Origin: Tuctoria greenei
Taxonomy: Eukaryota; Streptophyta; Magnoliopsida; Poales; Poaceae
Direction of reading: 5' to 3'
Length of the DNA: 64,000 nt
Assembly (NCBI GenBank): GCA_036927565.1
Contig: JAYESD010000004.1
Location: forward strand, 160,429,697-160,493,696
Of this stretch, positions 54,308 through 64,000 are shown piece after piece; position 1 is the first letter of the stretch; each line of letters opens with the position of its first letter. The notes beneath the pieces are model-generated. The model saw nothing but the letters and a program-made list of their open reading frames with translations. It was not told where the DNA came from and ran no database searches. Position numbers and translations under genes: made by a program.

Positions 54308-55477
54308 ACTTCCCCTTAAAGAGTATTCCCAAGGGTATCAAATTCAAGGAACCTATGTGCTAATCTTAAGAACTAATTCACCCAAGGACACAAAGTTGTT
54401 TGGTAGGCAAGGAACAGATAGGAATTCAAAGTATTGATTCCAATTCAAAGGAAGTTTGTAGTAGTTGCTTGCTTCGGGCATGGGTTTACCCCTAGAAACT
54501 CTAGGATGACTCCCGTCAAGAGCGTGTGGCATAGCCGAAAGTGGAGGATGACAAAGTACAGATAGTGCTGTCACCACCTATTGCCTACCTCTTCAATCCG
54601 TTGGTCTATGAGATATTCCCTGGTGATTTCTAACCTAAGCACCACGCTTACACTCTAAATTACTACTCTAGTTGTTTCGAACACAAAGCTACAGCTAGAG
54701 CCTCTAATAAATTAAATCAATGAACCGACAAGTAACTACTTGTGCAAACTACTTTGAATTGAAAATCAAACTTGAGATGAATTCACAAAGCCTTACTTGA
54801 CTTTGAATCAAACCTCAGTAGGGGTACAAGTGTAGAAGAGGGACTTGACAAGCCCAAGCCTCCTCCTCCTAGACTCTTCACCACAATCTCCTTCTATTTT
54901 GCAGCCTCTAGGACTACTCTAAACCTTAGGAGTGATATTCTATTATCAAATTTCTGTGTGTGTGTGTGAAGTGAGGTGTGGGGTGCTATTTATAGGTGGA
55001 GGAGGGTTGGTTCCCGCCACCAAATGTGCGCGATTCAGTCATCCCCGCCAGCAAGAAGCCAAGAGGAGTCGACAAGTGTCGATTCACCGAGTTTGGTGCT
55101 AGGATGACTTCGGCCGAACAAGGTGTTTGGCTGAAGTGGTCTTCTGACCATTTTTCGTGTGCTTTCTCCAGGTCACTGTCGAGTAGGTCCCATTGACTAA
55201 TATGGGTGATAACTGTTGGATGGCATCGGATATTTTTGTTTGTGGGCCATTTGATCCATGTGATGACATGTGGCACCGCCAGATTTGCCAGAATCCAATT
55301 TAATGGATTACTCCCTGCATGTCTTAGTATTGTTGGGTATTAATTCACCTGCATAAAAAAACACCAACACTTGTGGAATTGGTTAGTATTTAACCCTACC
55401 ACTGCATTGTGTTTCTCTTTTGGGCACATTATGAGCTGAATTGGCAGTCTAAATACGGCACTAAAAGACCGTCAACA
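54308..55477 (-). repeat. 5' LTR of the Athila element, main part
   Basis: Aligns with 28587-29737. The U3 end CGTCAACA at 55477 is followed by element F. Minus-strand TATAAATAGC at 54985-54994; a short (TG)n run at about 54955-54968. Together with 37013-37066 this gives an LTR of about 1.2 kb. Confidence 0.88.
54985..54994 (-). promoter_or_regulatory. TATA box of Athila 5' LTR
   Basis: Minus-strand TATAAATAGC, matching 29259-29268 in the 3' LTR. Confidence 0.7.
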
Positions 55478-56720
55478 ACCCCCGACTCGAGGACGACCTC
55501 GCGCCCTGACACCCGGGCAGCGAAGGTGTGGTCCAGACGTCTGAGTCATAAGCGTCATAGATCAATGACGTAAGAGATAATAACCCCTGATTAGGGTCTA
55601 CCCTCACCCTCTTGTCATAGCGGTGGGGGCCGGACAACTCCTCGTAGCTCAACGCCGGAAGAGATGATGACCCCTGACCAGGGTCCGCCCTCATCCTCTT
55701 GGCACGACGTTCGGGGTCGGACAATGCCTCCCTCTTTCGATCGATGTGGTCTCCGGCAAGCAAGGCCGAACCCGCATCTACCTCGGGCATCTCTGACCCA
55801 GAACTCTTGTCCGAATTAGAGAGCTCCAGCTCAAAAGGGAAGTTTCGACCCTCATGCTCCGCGACTGTGACCTCCCTCTGCTGCTGAATGCTCGGGCCTT
55901 CTCCTTGTCTTTTCTGTCCTTTTCCTCGAAGGGCCTCTATGTCTTTGCTTCCCACTTCCCCTTGTCTTCTGGCAGTTTGGGGAAGTAGGTGGTGCTAGTG
56001 AGACCCGCCGAGGGGGACACTCCCAGGACGAGCCAGGGGATCGCTCGTAATCCTACACGGGGCCCGTACTACGAGCTCAGTAACCCACTGCAAGACCTGG
56101 GACGACAACAACTCCTTTGGCGACTCTCTCGTCGGGTCCCTGACCAAGTCGTACTGCCATCTGTTGCGTGTCCTATCCCGAGACCTGACGCTCAACAAGG
56201 ACCCAGAGACGACCTCGTTGGTTAAGCCCTCCGACTCCATTTTCTTCACCTCCTCGAGGAACGGCTCCAAACAGAACATATACCTCATGAACACCCCCAG
56301 ACCCAATGCTTAGAAGGCACCGGCTCCCTGTCAGTGAAGCTCAGCAGGTCGGGTTTCGTGTTTCGGAGGTAGAACCACTCCTGATGCCAGTCCTTGGGAG
56401 AGTTCGACGATGGAAGATGGAAGCACTGAGGAAGTGGTGGTTGAGCCACTACACGCCCGAAGGCGACGGAGGGAGCTAGAGTCTCATAAGCATCAAAGCG
56501 GTAAAAATGCCTCCAAAGAAGGAAATAGGGGTTCATTTCAAGAAAGGCCTCGCACAAGGTGACGAAGGCTGAAATACAAAGTATTGTGCTCGACATTAGG
56601 TGATGAAGCTCCAGTTGGTACTCACTTAGAAGCCCCTGGTGGAACCTTGTCGGCGGAAGCGCCAAGCCACGATGATGGAAGGATAGGAAGGACACCACCT
56701 CGTCGTACTACAGATGAGGG
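55478..56720 (-). pseudogene. Antisense ORF of element F, N-terminal part (PF04195-like)
   Basis: YDEVVSFLSFHHRGLALPPT and LLSEYQLELHHLMSSTILCI, then FVTLCEAFLEMNPYFLLWRH and WHQEWFYLRNTKPDLLSFTD (56710-56290), match the same family as the antisense ORF of E. The next 700 bases are broken frames, then a charged segment SNSDKSSGSEMPEVDAGSAL and RRAKRMRADPGQGSSS, with a near-repeat KRVRVDPNQGLLS (55955-55480). It should continue at 28538 leftward. Frameshifts near 56300 and 55970. Confidence 0.6.
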
Positions 56721-58056
56721 ATGAGCGCACCACAAGGACAGCGGGGTGCACCGGCGATCATCAGACGACATCAGACCCTGGAAACCAGGTCATCAAGCTT
56801 CCTCGAGTACATGGAGTATGGGCTCCACCATGTCATAAAGCAAGTGGCACGCGGTCAACGATGGCGACAGGAAAGGTTTTTCTTTCTTTTTTCTCTTTTC
56901 TCTCTCTGCAACGCAAATCTATTTCACCGATTTTGCAAGGAGAACAACACAATGAGAGGATCGGGAGACAGAACAGAAACACCGAGGAGGTAAGGGTTAT
57001 TAACGTCAGGACCTTTGTAGCAACAGGCGGTGAGGTTGCGAGCAAGCGTTTCAAAATGCATACGTTTGCCGAGGCAATCATCGCCATTGGGACGCATCGC
57101 CTCTGCAACCGTGTTGTTGTGGACCTGCAGACTGGAGCACCGTAGAGCGTGCCATGGGCCTCTGACTCCTTGTAACTAGCACCATTCTGAATTGCTGGTG
57201 CCTTTGGAAATCGATTATCAATTGAATTGGCCTGGCAGTACACATTTCTTCTAAGTCATATCAGCTCCGACCCCAGATCACGCGGCGCTTCCTCGTCTCC
57301 CGCAGTACTACACCCACAGGCCAGCGGGCCTAGATAGGATGGCTAAGTTTTCCGGCTCACTTTTGGGGCCATTATGGAGTTCGGGGTGCCTACCTGTCTG
57401 ACAGGTTGTTGTGTAACTACCCCGAACAAAACATAGAGTGAGGGATGAATGACACGATATGGCTGATGTAAGTGCATACTCGGGGGTCTTGATCCCCTGA
57501 CATCTCCAACTATTTATGTCCAGGTCTTAGACCCGCCACTCCTTAGTTTCCAAGTAATGGTGTGGCTCTCAGCCACCCGAGACTTTCGAGACCCGAGAGC
57601 TATGATGATGTCCCCGGGCGGATTTAGAAAATTTGGTCGTTTATGTTGTGACATACTGCCATCGCTGACTGACAGTTGTTGATGAGTTATGGTCCCTACA
57701 ACGGATTGCTTCGATTGAGTTTTATCAGGATTACCCATTAATAGCTCACTAAGAGCAGGATTTTTCACCCTAGCCTGGGACTTCCAGGCCTGCTAACCAC
57801 TCAAGGCACACAAATGGCTCGTCGGCGTGGCGCATTTTTTGTGGCTAACAACTTGACCTCATAATAGGCACGGGGTCTACCGAGCATTCTCGACTAACAA
57901 TGATAGGTTGCCTACAACTCATCTGACTTATTTAGAGCCGCTAGTTGTCAAGTGTGCAAACGAATCAATACTAACACGTTTTAATATCTTTTTTCTCAGG
58001 ATCCCGATGCAAGGGCATTTTCAACCTACGACCAACTCCACGAAGACTCGAATGAA
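56721..58056 (+). other. Region between antisense ORF and 3' LTR of element F
   Basis: Short frames only on both strands. It corresponds to the upstream/promoter side of the antisense ORF, as at 40675-41186 in E. A gcatactcgggggtcttgat tract at 57472 resembles a polypurine tract but no LTR start follows. Confidence 0.5.
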
Positions 58057-58070
58057 GGCCTAGGGGCTAC
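58057..58070 (+). promoter_or_regulatory. Polypurine tract of element F
   Basis: ggcctaggggctac directly before TGACGGAG, the usual GGGGGCTAC-TGxCGG junction of Tat-type elements in slightly altered form. Confidence 0.65.
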
Positions 58071-58470
58071 TGACGGAGTTCTGTATCCGGGGTACCAAAC
58101 ATACGAAAGCAACCGATACTTGAGCACTACGCAGCTACAGACTGAAGCTACTCTCCACTCGAGGAGGTACCCGCCACCAACGCCACGACCACACGAGGTC
58201 GGGGTATTTAGCCCGCCCAAGTCCCATTGGAGAGGTCAGGCAGACGAATCCTTTTGGGTTCGAGCCCAGGAGAGGCGGGTAGTGGGGGCATTTATGATGG
58301 ACGGTGGGCACGTAACTTCGGTAGGGGGAAGCACCAGCGATGTGACCCATTGCAGTATAAGGCTAAAATCTGTCCCATCCACCGTTAGAGGGACGGTAAC
58401 TTCCCCCTGGTGCCTTGGAGATCATGAAGAAGGCAAGACTTAGCTTCTGACAGACTGGATACATGGAACA
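58071..58470 (+). repeat. 3' LTR of element F, first 400 bp
   Basis: TGACGGAGTTCTGTATCCGG start, then GC-rich U3. Cut by copia C at 58470; the remainder would lie beyond the window. Confidence 0.6.
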
Positions 58471-60309
58471 TGTAGGATCAAAGAGCACGTGAAAAGCTAC
58501 TAGAGGGGGGTGAATGGTAGATTTAAAAATCTTTCGCAGAGGAAACAATTAAATCCCAACCCTTCCGGCAGAAAAATGATATGTTAAAAAATCATGTGTG
58601 AGACTAATCTAGACGTGTTTCAACGGGACAAAAGTGATATATATCAGAGAGATTCAAGTCACGAAGAAAACAAAAGAAGAATCACTCAAATCCATCGAGA
58701 GAAACTCAAGTTATGATCGAAAGATCGAACAAAGGTCAATCTGTACTACCAGAGAAAAACAGTACTGGAACGCTGCAAAGAAACTCGTGTAGATCAGAAT
58801 CCACAAATCCAATGACCGTGAAATTTTGACAGATGATAGATAATAAAGTTTTAAAGACAACCCAAAAAGAATCACATCAATTGAATCTATAAAACTCGAG
58901 TTATGAGAAAATCACCGACGAAAGGTAGTGCTGTCCAGAAACTCAACGAGAAAAACTTGTCTGTAACAAGTCGGACGAACAAGGCACAAAAGTTCCTTCA
59001 AACTACGAATTTTATTCAATAGAACACAAGAGGAACAGCCCCAAAGTCGTGCACCACGAGCTCTGGGCTCCCTTGTTTATGTAAACAGCCCTTAGGCCAA
59101 CCCAATCTCAACTAGGACTCTAATCCTACTCAGACCACGAATCGAAACTTTCAATAACTGCTTAAGACTCTTCTATACGCAGATAGAAGCAATCTTAAGA
59201 CTTCCAAACACCTTAGAAACGTATCCCACATTCCTAAAACAACTCAAATTCGTGACCCACACGAAATTCTATCATAACCAACTCGATACTTTCCATACCT
59301 AGCCACAACCGACTTCGACGCAGCCAAAGTCATCAACCGATACGATTCGATCCTTCCAACCAGATCATCCCATCCATAAACCACCTTCGGAACCATGTCC
59401 ACGTCATGCACCGCATTCATATGTGCAAACACCTTCCTTCGACGTCCAGTAACCTTCATATGCACTGCCCTTGATTCAATCATGTTGCACGACCTCCTAA
59501 CCCGCTCAACCACAATTCCTCTTGAATTTGGTTGCTGGAACCTCATCTCCTCCATGAGACTATTCCAAAGGATCTTGTCACCAGCCATGACTTGAACTCA
59601 AGAAACACATGCATATGAACAAACAACCAATCCGTACGAGCCCAAGTCCGCGACTTGACTTAGTCAGTTCCGAACACAACACCTTACATGAGCACCTCAC
59701 ATAAGCATGTTGCAAAACATATCAAAATGATATGAGCAATATCAACCAAAATGCACCAAAAACTTAGCAAATGAATACTAAGCAATCTTTCCAAGAATAT
59801 AAAGCAAGTTCGAAACATTGCAAGATAAAAGCAGGAACATTGAGATCAAGCTCTGAACCTTGCCAAAGCTGACCGGAGCTTGAGCTGGAGCTTGCCAAAG
59901 CTAGTACAACCTAGCGCCGGAGCTTACCAAAGCTAGTAGGACCTAGCACCGGAGCTAACCAAAACTAGTAAGACCAAGCGCCGGAGCTAACCAAAACTAG
60001 TAGGAACTTGTCATCCCAAAAGTCGGAGCTAGAAAAACATGTCAGAGCTAACCAACATAAGTCGGACCTAGCAAAACATATTGGAGCTTAACAAAGACAT
60101 GCCGGAGCTATCAAAGACATGCCGGAGCTAAAGACAAAGCTCACCGGAGCTACCCAAAAACATGTCAGATCTAGAAAAAGAAAGTCGGACCTATTGTCGG
60201 ACCTTGTAGAAGCTCGGAGCTAGAGTCGGACCCTGCTAAAAAGATGTTACGGCAGCATTCAAAACTTTTATTGTCAAAGCCAATGTATCCAACACACATA
60301 GGTCTCACA
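58471..60309 (-). repeat. 3' LTR of copia C (1839 bp)
   Basis: Aligns with both LTRs of B. It is longer because the U3 tandem repeat is expanded. The TATA box is degenerate (gtttatgtaa, 59075-59084). A 59244-59588 minus frame inside the LTR is not a gene. Confidence 0.92.
59853..60237 (-). repeat. Expanded U3 tandem repeats of copia C
   Basis: About fifteen units of two related kinds: ccggagctaaccaaa[g/a]ctagtagacctagcg and catgccggagctaacaaaga. B has six to eight. Confidence 0.75.
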
Positions 60310-60485
60310 ATCTCCCCGTTGATGAATGCATTGGCAACACCATTTAAATCCGAACATTGCATGAAAAGTTTTGAGAACAATTTTCCCCCTTTTTGAAAAT
60401 CAAGTGAGATAGAAATAAATTTCTCCCCCTATACATATTTCTCCACCTTGCATAATTCACCATATTATTTCTCCCCCTTTGACAA
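60310..60485 (-). promoter_or_regulatory. Polypurine tract cluster of copia C
   Basis: The LTR-proximal tract is CAACGGGGAGAT (one change from B). Further minus-strand tracts AAAAAGGGGGAAAAT (about 60380), AGGGGGAGAAAT (60418) and CAAAGGGGGAGAAAT (60467) follow. Confidence 0.65.
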
Positions 60486-61263
60486 TATATTCAGCAAGGT
60501 TCAAAAGAGAAATTTTAATTGTTATGAGCATATTATAACATATACATATAAAACAAAGCTCATCCAAGTCATACTATCAAGTAACTTACACTATCACAAC
60601 AATGAGATACATAAAGTAGTGTAAGCCATGATAGAGATCAAATGTAATTTTTAATTTAAGCAAGTCATGATCTCACAAACTTAACCATTTTAATACCTGA
60701 AAGCATAACACTTGTTGCTGCATTTTATTATTTTTGAAGGCACAAATTTAGATCATATGATATTTGCAAGAGATTATATGCGCATCTGCCTTATTCTAAC
60801 CAACCAAGCCAAGCCTATGTCATTTGACAATCAGAAGCTTAAGGACATGGTTTTAGTCATACACAACTTCTTCCAAGTTCATATCTAAGTGTAATGATAA
60901 GCCATCTCAAAAGAAGAAGTGTGATGCATGCATATTCTCTTGATCTTTTCTCAACTTATATTTGTTCATAAAAAAACTCAACAAGTGAGTTGATTACTTG
61001 ATTAATTGTTTATGATTAAAAGCACTTGTGAGCATGCAACAAGTTCAAAACAGCAAGAAAGTTCAACCATGACCAGATATAGTGTAAGTAATTATTTAAA
61101 TTACTAGACATGGCAAAAACTACAAAATGTACAACACGAGTAATGTAGTAAGAACTTTTAGCATGTAAAAGGAATCACAAAGTCATATATGTATGAAATA
61201 CTATGCTCATATTATTTTAATTTCAGATTCACACATAGACTTCTCAAGTTTGAAAACTCTCCC
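60486..61263 (-). other. 3' non-coding region of copia C
   Basis: AT-rich, no reading frame of note; closely similar to 14156-14930 of copia B. Confidence 0.7.
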
Positions 61264-62760
61264 TCAATGTAAGCCATGAGGATGCATAACCCCTATTTCA
61301 CTACGAATGAAACAAAAATGAGTGAAATCCAAAGGTTTTGTAAAAATGTCAGCCAATTGTTGTTCGGTATCTATATGTTGAAGCACAATGTTTCCTTTTT
61401 CAACATTATCACGGAGAAAGTGATACCTAATATCAATGTGCTTAGTTCTAGAATGTTGCACGGGGTTTTTAGCAATGCAAATGGCACTAGTGTTATCACA
61501 AAACAGTGGAACACTATCTAGATCAACCCCATAGTCCTTAAGTGTTTGAACAATACAAAAATTTGTGAGCAAGTACTAGCAGCAACTACATATTCAGATT
61601 CGGCTGTGGATTGTGCAACTTAATTTTGTTTTCTAGAGGTCCAAGCAACAAGTGAATTACCAAGAAAATGACAAGCACCGGAAGTACTTTTCCTATCAAT
61701 CCTACAACCTCCAAAATCAGCATCGGAAAAAGCTTTCAAAGTAACGGTTGAGGAAGAAAGAAGAAAAATGCTAAATTCTTGAGTTCCATGTAAGTACCTG
61801 AGAATCCTTTTGACGGCTTGACGATGTGAAGCATGTGGGGAGGCTTGAAACCGTGCACAAAGACATACGCTGAATTGTATGTCCGGTCTTGATGCCGTGA
61901 GGTACAAGAGTGATCCGATCATGCTTCTATATTCTTTTTGATCCATGGGTTCACCATCTTCATCAAGATCAAGTGTTGTTGTTGTTCCCATTGGCGTCCG
62001 AAGAGGCTTGCTTTTGTCCATGTTGAAGCTCCTTAGGAGGTCTTTTGTATACCTCGTTTGATGCACAAAGGTACCCTCCTTAGATTGCTTGATTTGCAGC
62101 CCCAAAAAGTACGTGAGTTCTCCCATCATACTCATCTCAAATTCTGAACTCATCATAGCTGAAAACTTGGACAAAAGATCATGAGAAGTACAACCAAAGA
62201 TAATATCATCCACATACACTTGAACGAATAATGAGTCATTGCCATGCTTAAGCACAAAAAGAGTTTTATCAACCTTACCCATGGTAACCCCTTTTCAAGT
62301 AAGAATGTTTCTAACCTATCATACCATGCTCTAGAGGCTTGTTTGAAGCCATACAAGGCTTTGGACAGTTTGTAAACATGATTAGGAAAATCTGAATTTT
62401 CAAAACCTGGTGGTTGTTTGACATAAACCTCCTCATCTATGTAGCCATTAAGAAAAGCACTTTTAACATCCATTTGATATAGCTTAAAACCTTTATATGC
62501 AGAAAAATACAACAAAATTCTTATGGCTTCTAATCTAGCAACAGGAGCAAAAGTTTCATCAAAATCTAGACCTTCAACTTGAGTGAAACCTTAAGCAACC
62601 AACCTAGCCTTATTCCTAACCACAACCCCATCCTCACTTTGTTTATTTTTAAACACTCATTTAGTTCCAATTAAAGTGTGACCTTGAGGAGGAGGTACAA
62701 GTTTCCAAACATTATTTCTTTCAAAATTTTCTAACTCTTCTTGCATGCCAATAATCCAAG
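61264..62760 (-). pseudogene. Reverse transcriptase and RNase H of copia C
   Basis: From the right: IGMQEELENFERNNVWKLV, GTK near 62660, a TAA at about 62593 (Gln expected), YQMDVKSAFLNGYIDEEVYV, KALYGFKQASRAWYDRLETF and a frameshift near 62290. Then VQVYVDDIIFGCTSHDL (intact YVDD, 62218), MMGELTYFLGLQIKQ and SRPDIQFSVCLCARFQ. RNase H: FSDADFGGCRIDRKSTSG, a TAA at 61620 in SRKQN*VAQ, a one-base loss near 61556, CDNTSAICIAKNPVQHSRTK, IDIRYHFLRDNVEKGNIVLQ and the pol end at 61264. Confidence 0.9.
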
Positions 62761-64000
62761 ATACATTAGTGAGTGCGTGTGATATATCTTTGGGTTTAAA
62801 AGAAGCAACAAAAGCAGAATGAGCATGAGAGTTTGGATCGCAAAACCTGGACCGTGTAACTCGTTCGTGCAAGCTTCCAATAATCTGTTGAGGAGGATGA
62901 ATTTTGAGAACCCGGAGGGGAGTGGACACTTCACAAGCTTCTTCTTCTTCATGTTCATCACAAATCGATGAGATTGTTACTTGAAGAGGATCTGGACCAG
63001 CAATGGTGGTTGTCGGTGCTGGCTGTGAATCAAAATCAGGAGCTCGAACAATATCATTAACTGCTGAATTTTCGGGTAGCAGCTTCACCTCTTCCTCATC
63101 TTCAAAGAAAATGCTCTCCCCCTGCGGATATGGATCTGGACCTGCAATGTTTGAGCTAGTACCTGGGCTAGCTTCATCAAAAGACACTTCACAAGTCTCC
63201 ACAATTTGTTAGTGTCAAGTAAAAGCACACGATAGCCTCTAGTATGAGATGGATAACCAAGAAACATGCCATCAATGCATCTAGGTTCAAATTTATCAAG
63301 ATTACCATGTTTCTTAACAATGCATTTGCAACCAAAGACCCAAAAGTGTGTAACACTAGGCCTATGTCCAAACCAGAGCTCATATGATGTTTTGCCTAGC
63401 TTAGCGCGTAAGAAAACACGATTTGAGACATAACAAGCGGTTGCAATCGCATCAGCCCAAAATTTCCTAGGAGTTTGATATTCATCAAGCATAGTCCTAG
63501 CCATCTCAACTAAGGTTCTGTTCTTTCTTTATACAATACCGTTTTTTTGAGGTACATATGGTGAAGAAAATTGATGATCTATTCAAATTTCAGTACAAAA
63601 GTGATAAAAGATTGATTTTTAAATTCAGTTCTGTTATCACTTCTAATTGCTTTTAAAGACCTTGGGTCATCAATTCATAATCTAAGAAATAAAGTTCTAA
63701 AGTGACTAAAAGCTTCATTCTCAAATGCCTTAAAGTAAACCCAAGAGTATCTAGAATAATCATCAACAATCACAAGAACATACCATTTACCTCTGGAGGA
63801 CTGAACACGTGAAGGTCCTACGGTGTCAAGGTGCAAAAGTTGACCCGGTTCAGTTGTCATGATCATTGTGAGAGGAGTATGTGAACCTACAACCATATTA
63901 GCATGTCTACAAGAAGACCACACAATTTCTTTGTCCCCTTTAAGCTTAGGCAGCCCACGTATGCGATCAAGAGCACTAACACGCGTGAGATGATCAATGC
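62761..64000 (-). pseudogene. Integrase of copia C, 5' end outside window
   Basis: CRHANMVVGSHTPL, LLHLDTVGPSRVQSS (first Asp) and VIVDDYSRYSWVYF (63923-63700), then the SDN and ERKN blocks in broken frames (63650-63510) and MARTMLDEYQTPRKFWADAI (63504). LGYPSHTRGYRVLLLDTNK (63265) and the acidic linker to RT follow. Frameshift near 63205. Confidence 0.85.

Larger units (their letters stand above)
55478..58470 (+). mobile_element. Non-autonomous gypsy-like element F, right part
   Basis: N-terminal half of the antisense ORF (minus), non-coding region, polypurine tract (58057-58070) and the first 400 bases of the 3' LTR. Interrupted at 58470 by copia C. Assigned to the same element as 23682-28538 because antisense domains continue in the expected order across the Athila insertion. 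Confidence 0.7.
58471..64000 (-). mobile_element. Copia element C, 3' part (runs off right edge)
   Basis: 3' LTR (58471-60309), polypurine cluster, RNase H, RT and integrase on the minus strand, in the same arrangement and with very similar sequence to copia B. The 5' part lies outside. Left flank gaaca (58466-58470) may be a TSD. Confidence 0.93.

Noticed and set aside
56714..57145. 143-residue plus-strand frame
   Set aside because: No similarity to known proteins, Arg/Thr-rich and opposite to the 5' side of the antisense ORF of F; treated as chance.

Overview
The window looks like nuclear DNA of a plant, most probably a grass, made almost entirely of nested LTR retrotransposons. I see no host gene, tRNA, rRNA or CRISPR array. 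The evidence is large Ty1/copia and Ty3/gypsy pol remnants full of stops and frameshifts, long LTRs in direct repeat with TG...CA ends, tRNA-type primer-binding sites, polypurine tracts and degenerate target-site duplications (TSDs). The grass assignment is an inference from the element types (SIRE/Maximus-like copia, Athila, Tat with antisense ORF, Tekay-like LTRs).

Layout. (1) 1-1839: 5' part of a minus-strand Tat-type gypsy element D, with a nearly intact gag and a 76-bp palindromic LTR, inserted in a Tekay-like LTR (copy 1, to 3926). (2) 4405-23681: plus-strand, 5'-truncated SIRE-like copia A, with a third ORF behind pol; it is split by a complete minus-strand copia B (12225-22077). (3) 23682-58470: plus-strand gypsy-like element F, with no recognisable pol, carrying an antisense ORF. 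F is split by a minus-strand Athila element (28539-55477). The Athila 5' LTR is split by two Tekay-like LTR copies (37067-54307). The second of these is split by a nearly complete minus-strand Tat element E (39769-52931). This gives a four-level nest. (4) 58471-64000: copia C, same family as B, inserted in the 3' LTR of F and running off the right edge.

Gene content. Copia elements carry gag, protease (PR), integrase (IN), reverse transcriptase (RT) and RNase H (RH) in that order. Gypsy elements carry gag, PR, RT, RH and IN. E and F also carry an antisense gene near the 3' LTR with a gypsy-type putative transposase domain (PF04195-like), a low-complexity middle and a coiled-coil tail. Both antisense genes seem to contain introns. 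All coding regions are broken. Many stops stand where glutamine is expected (CAG/CAA to TAG/TAA), and two RT catalytic Asp codons have become Asn, as expected from decay of methylated cytosines.

The most unusual signals are the spliced antisense genes, the 76-bp palindromic LTR, a 12-bp palindrome (CGGACTAGTCCG and variants) repeated in unrelated families, a palindrome-based insertion inside the RNase H of E, and an internal promoter-like leader before the third ORF of copia A.
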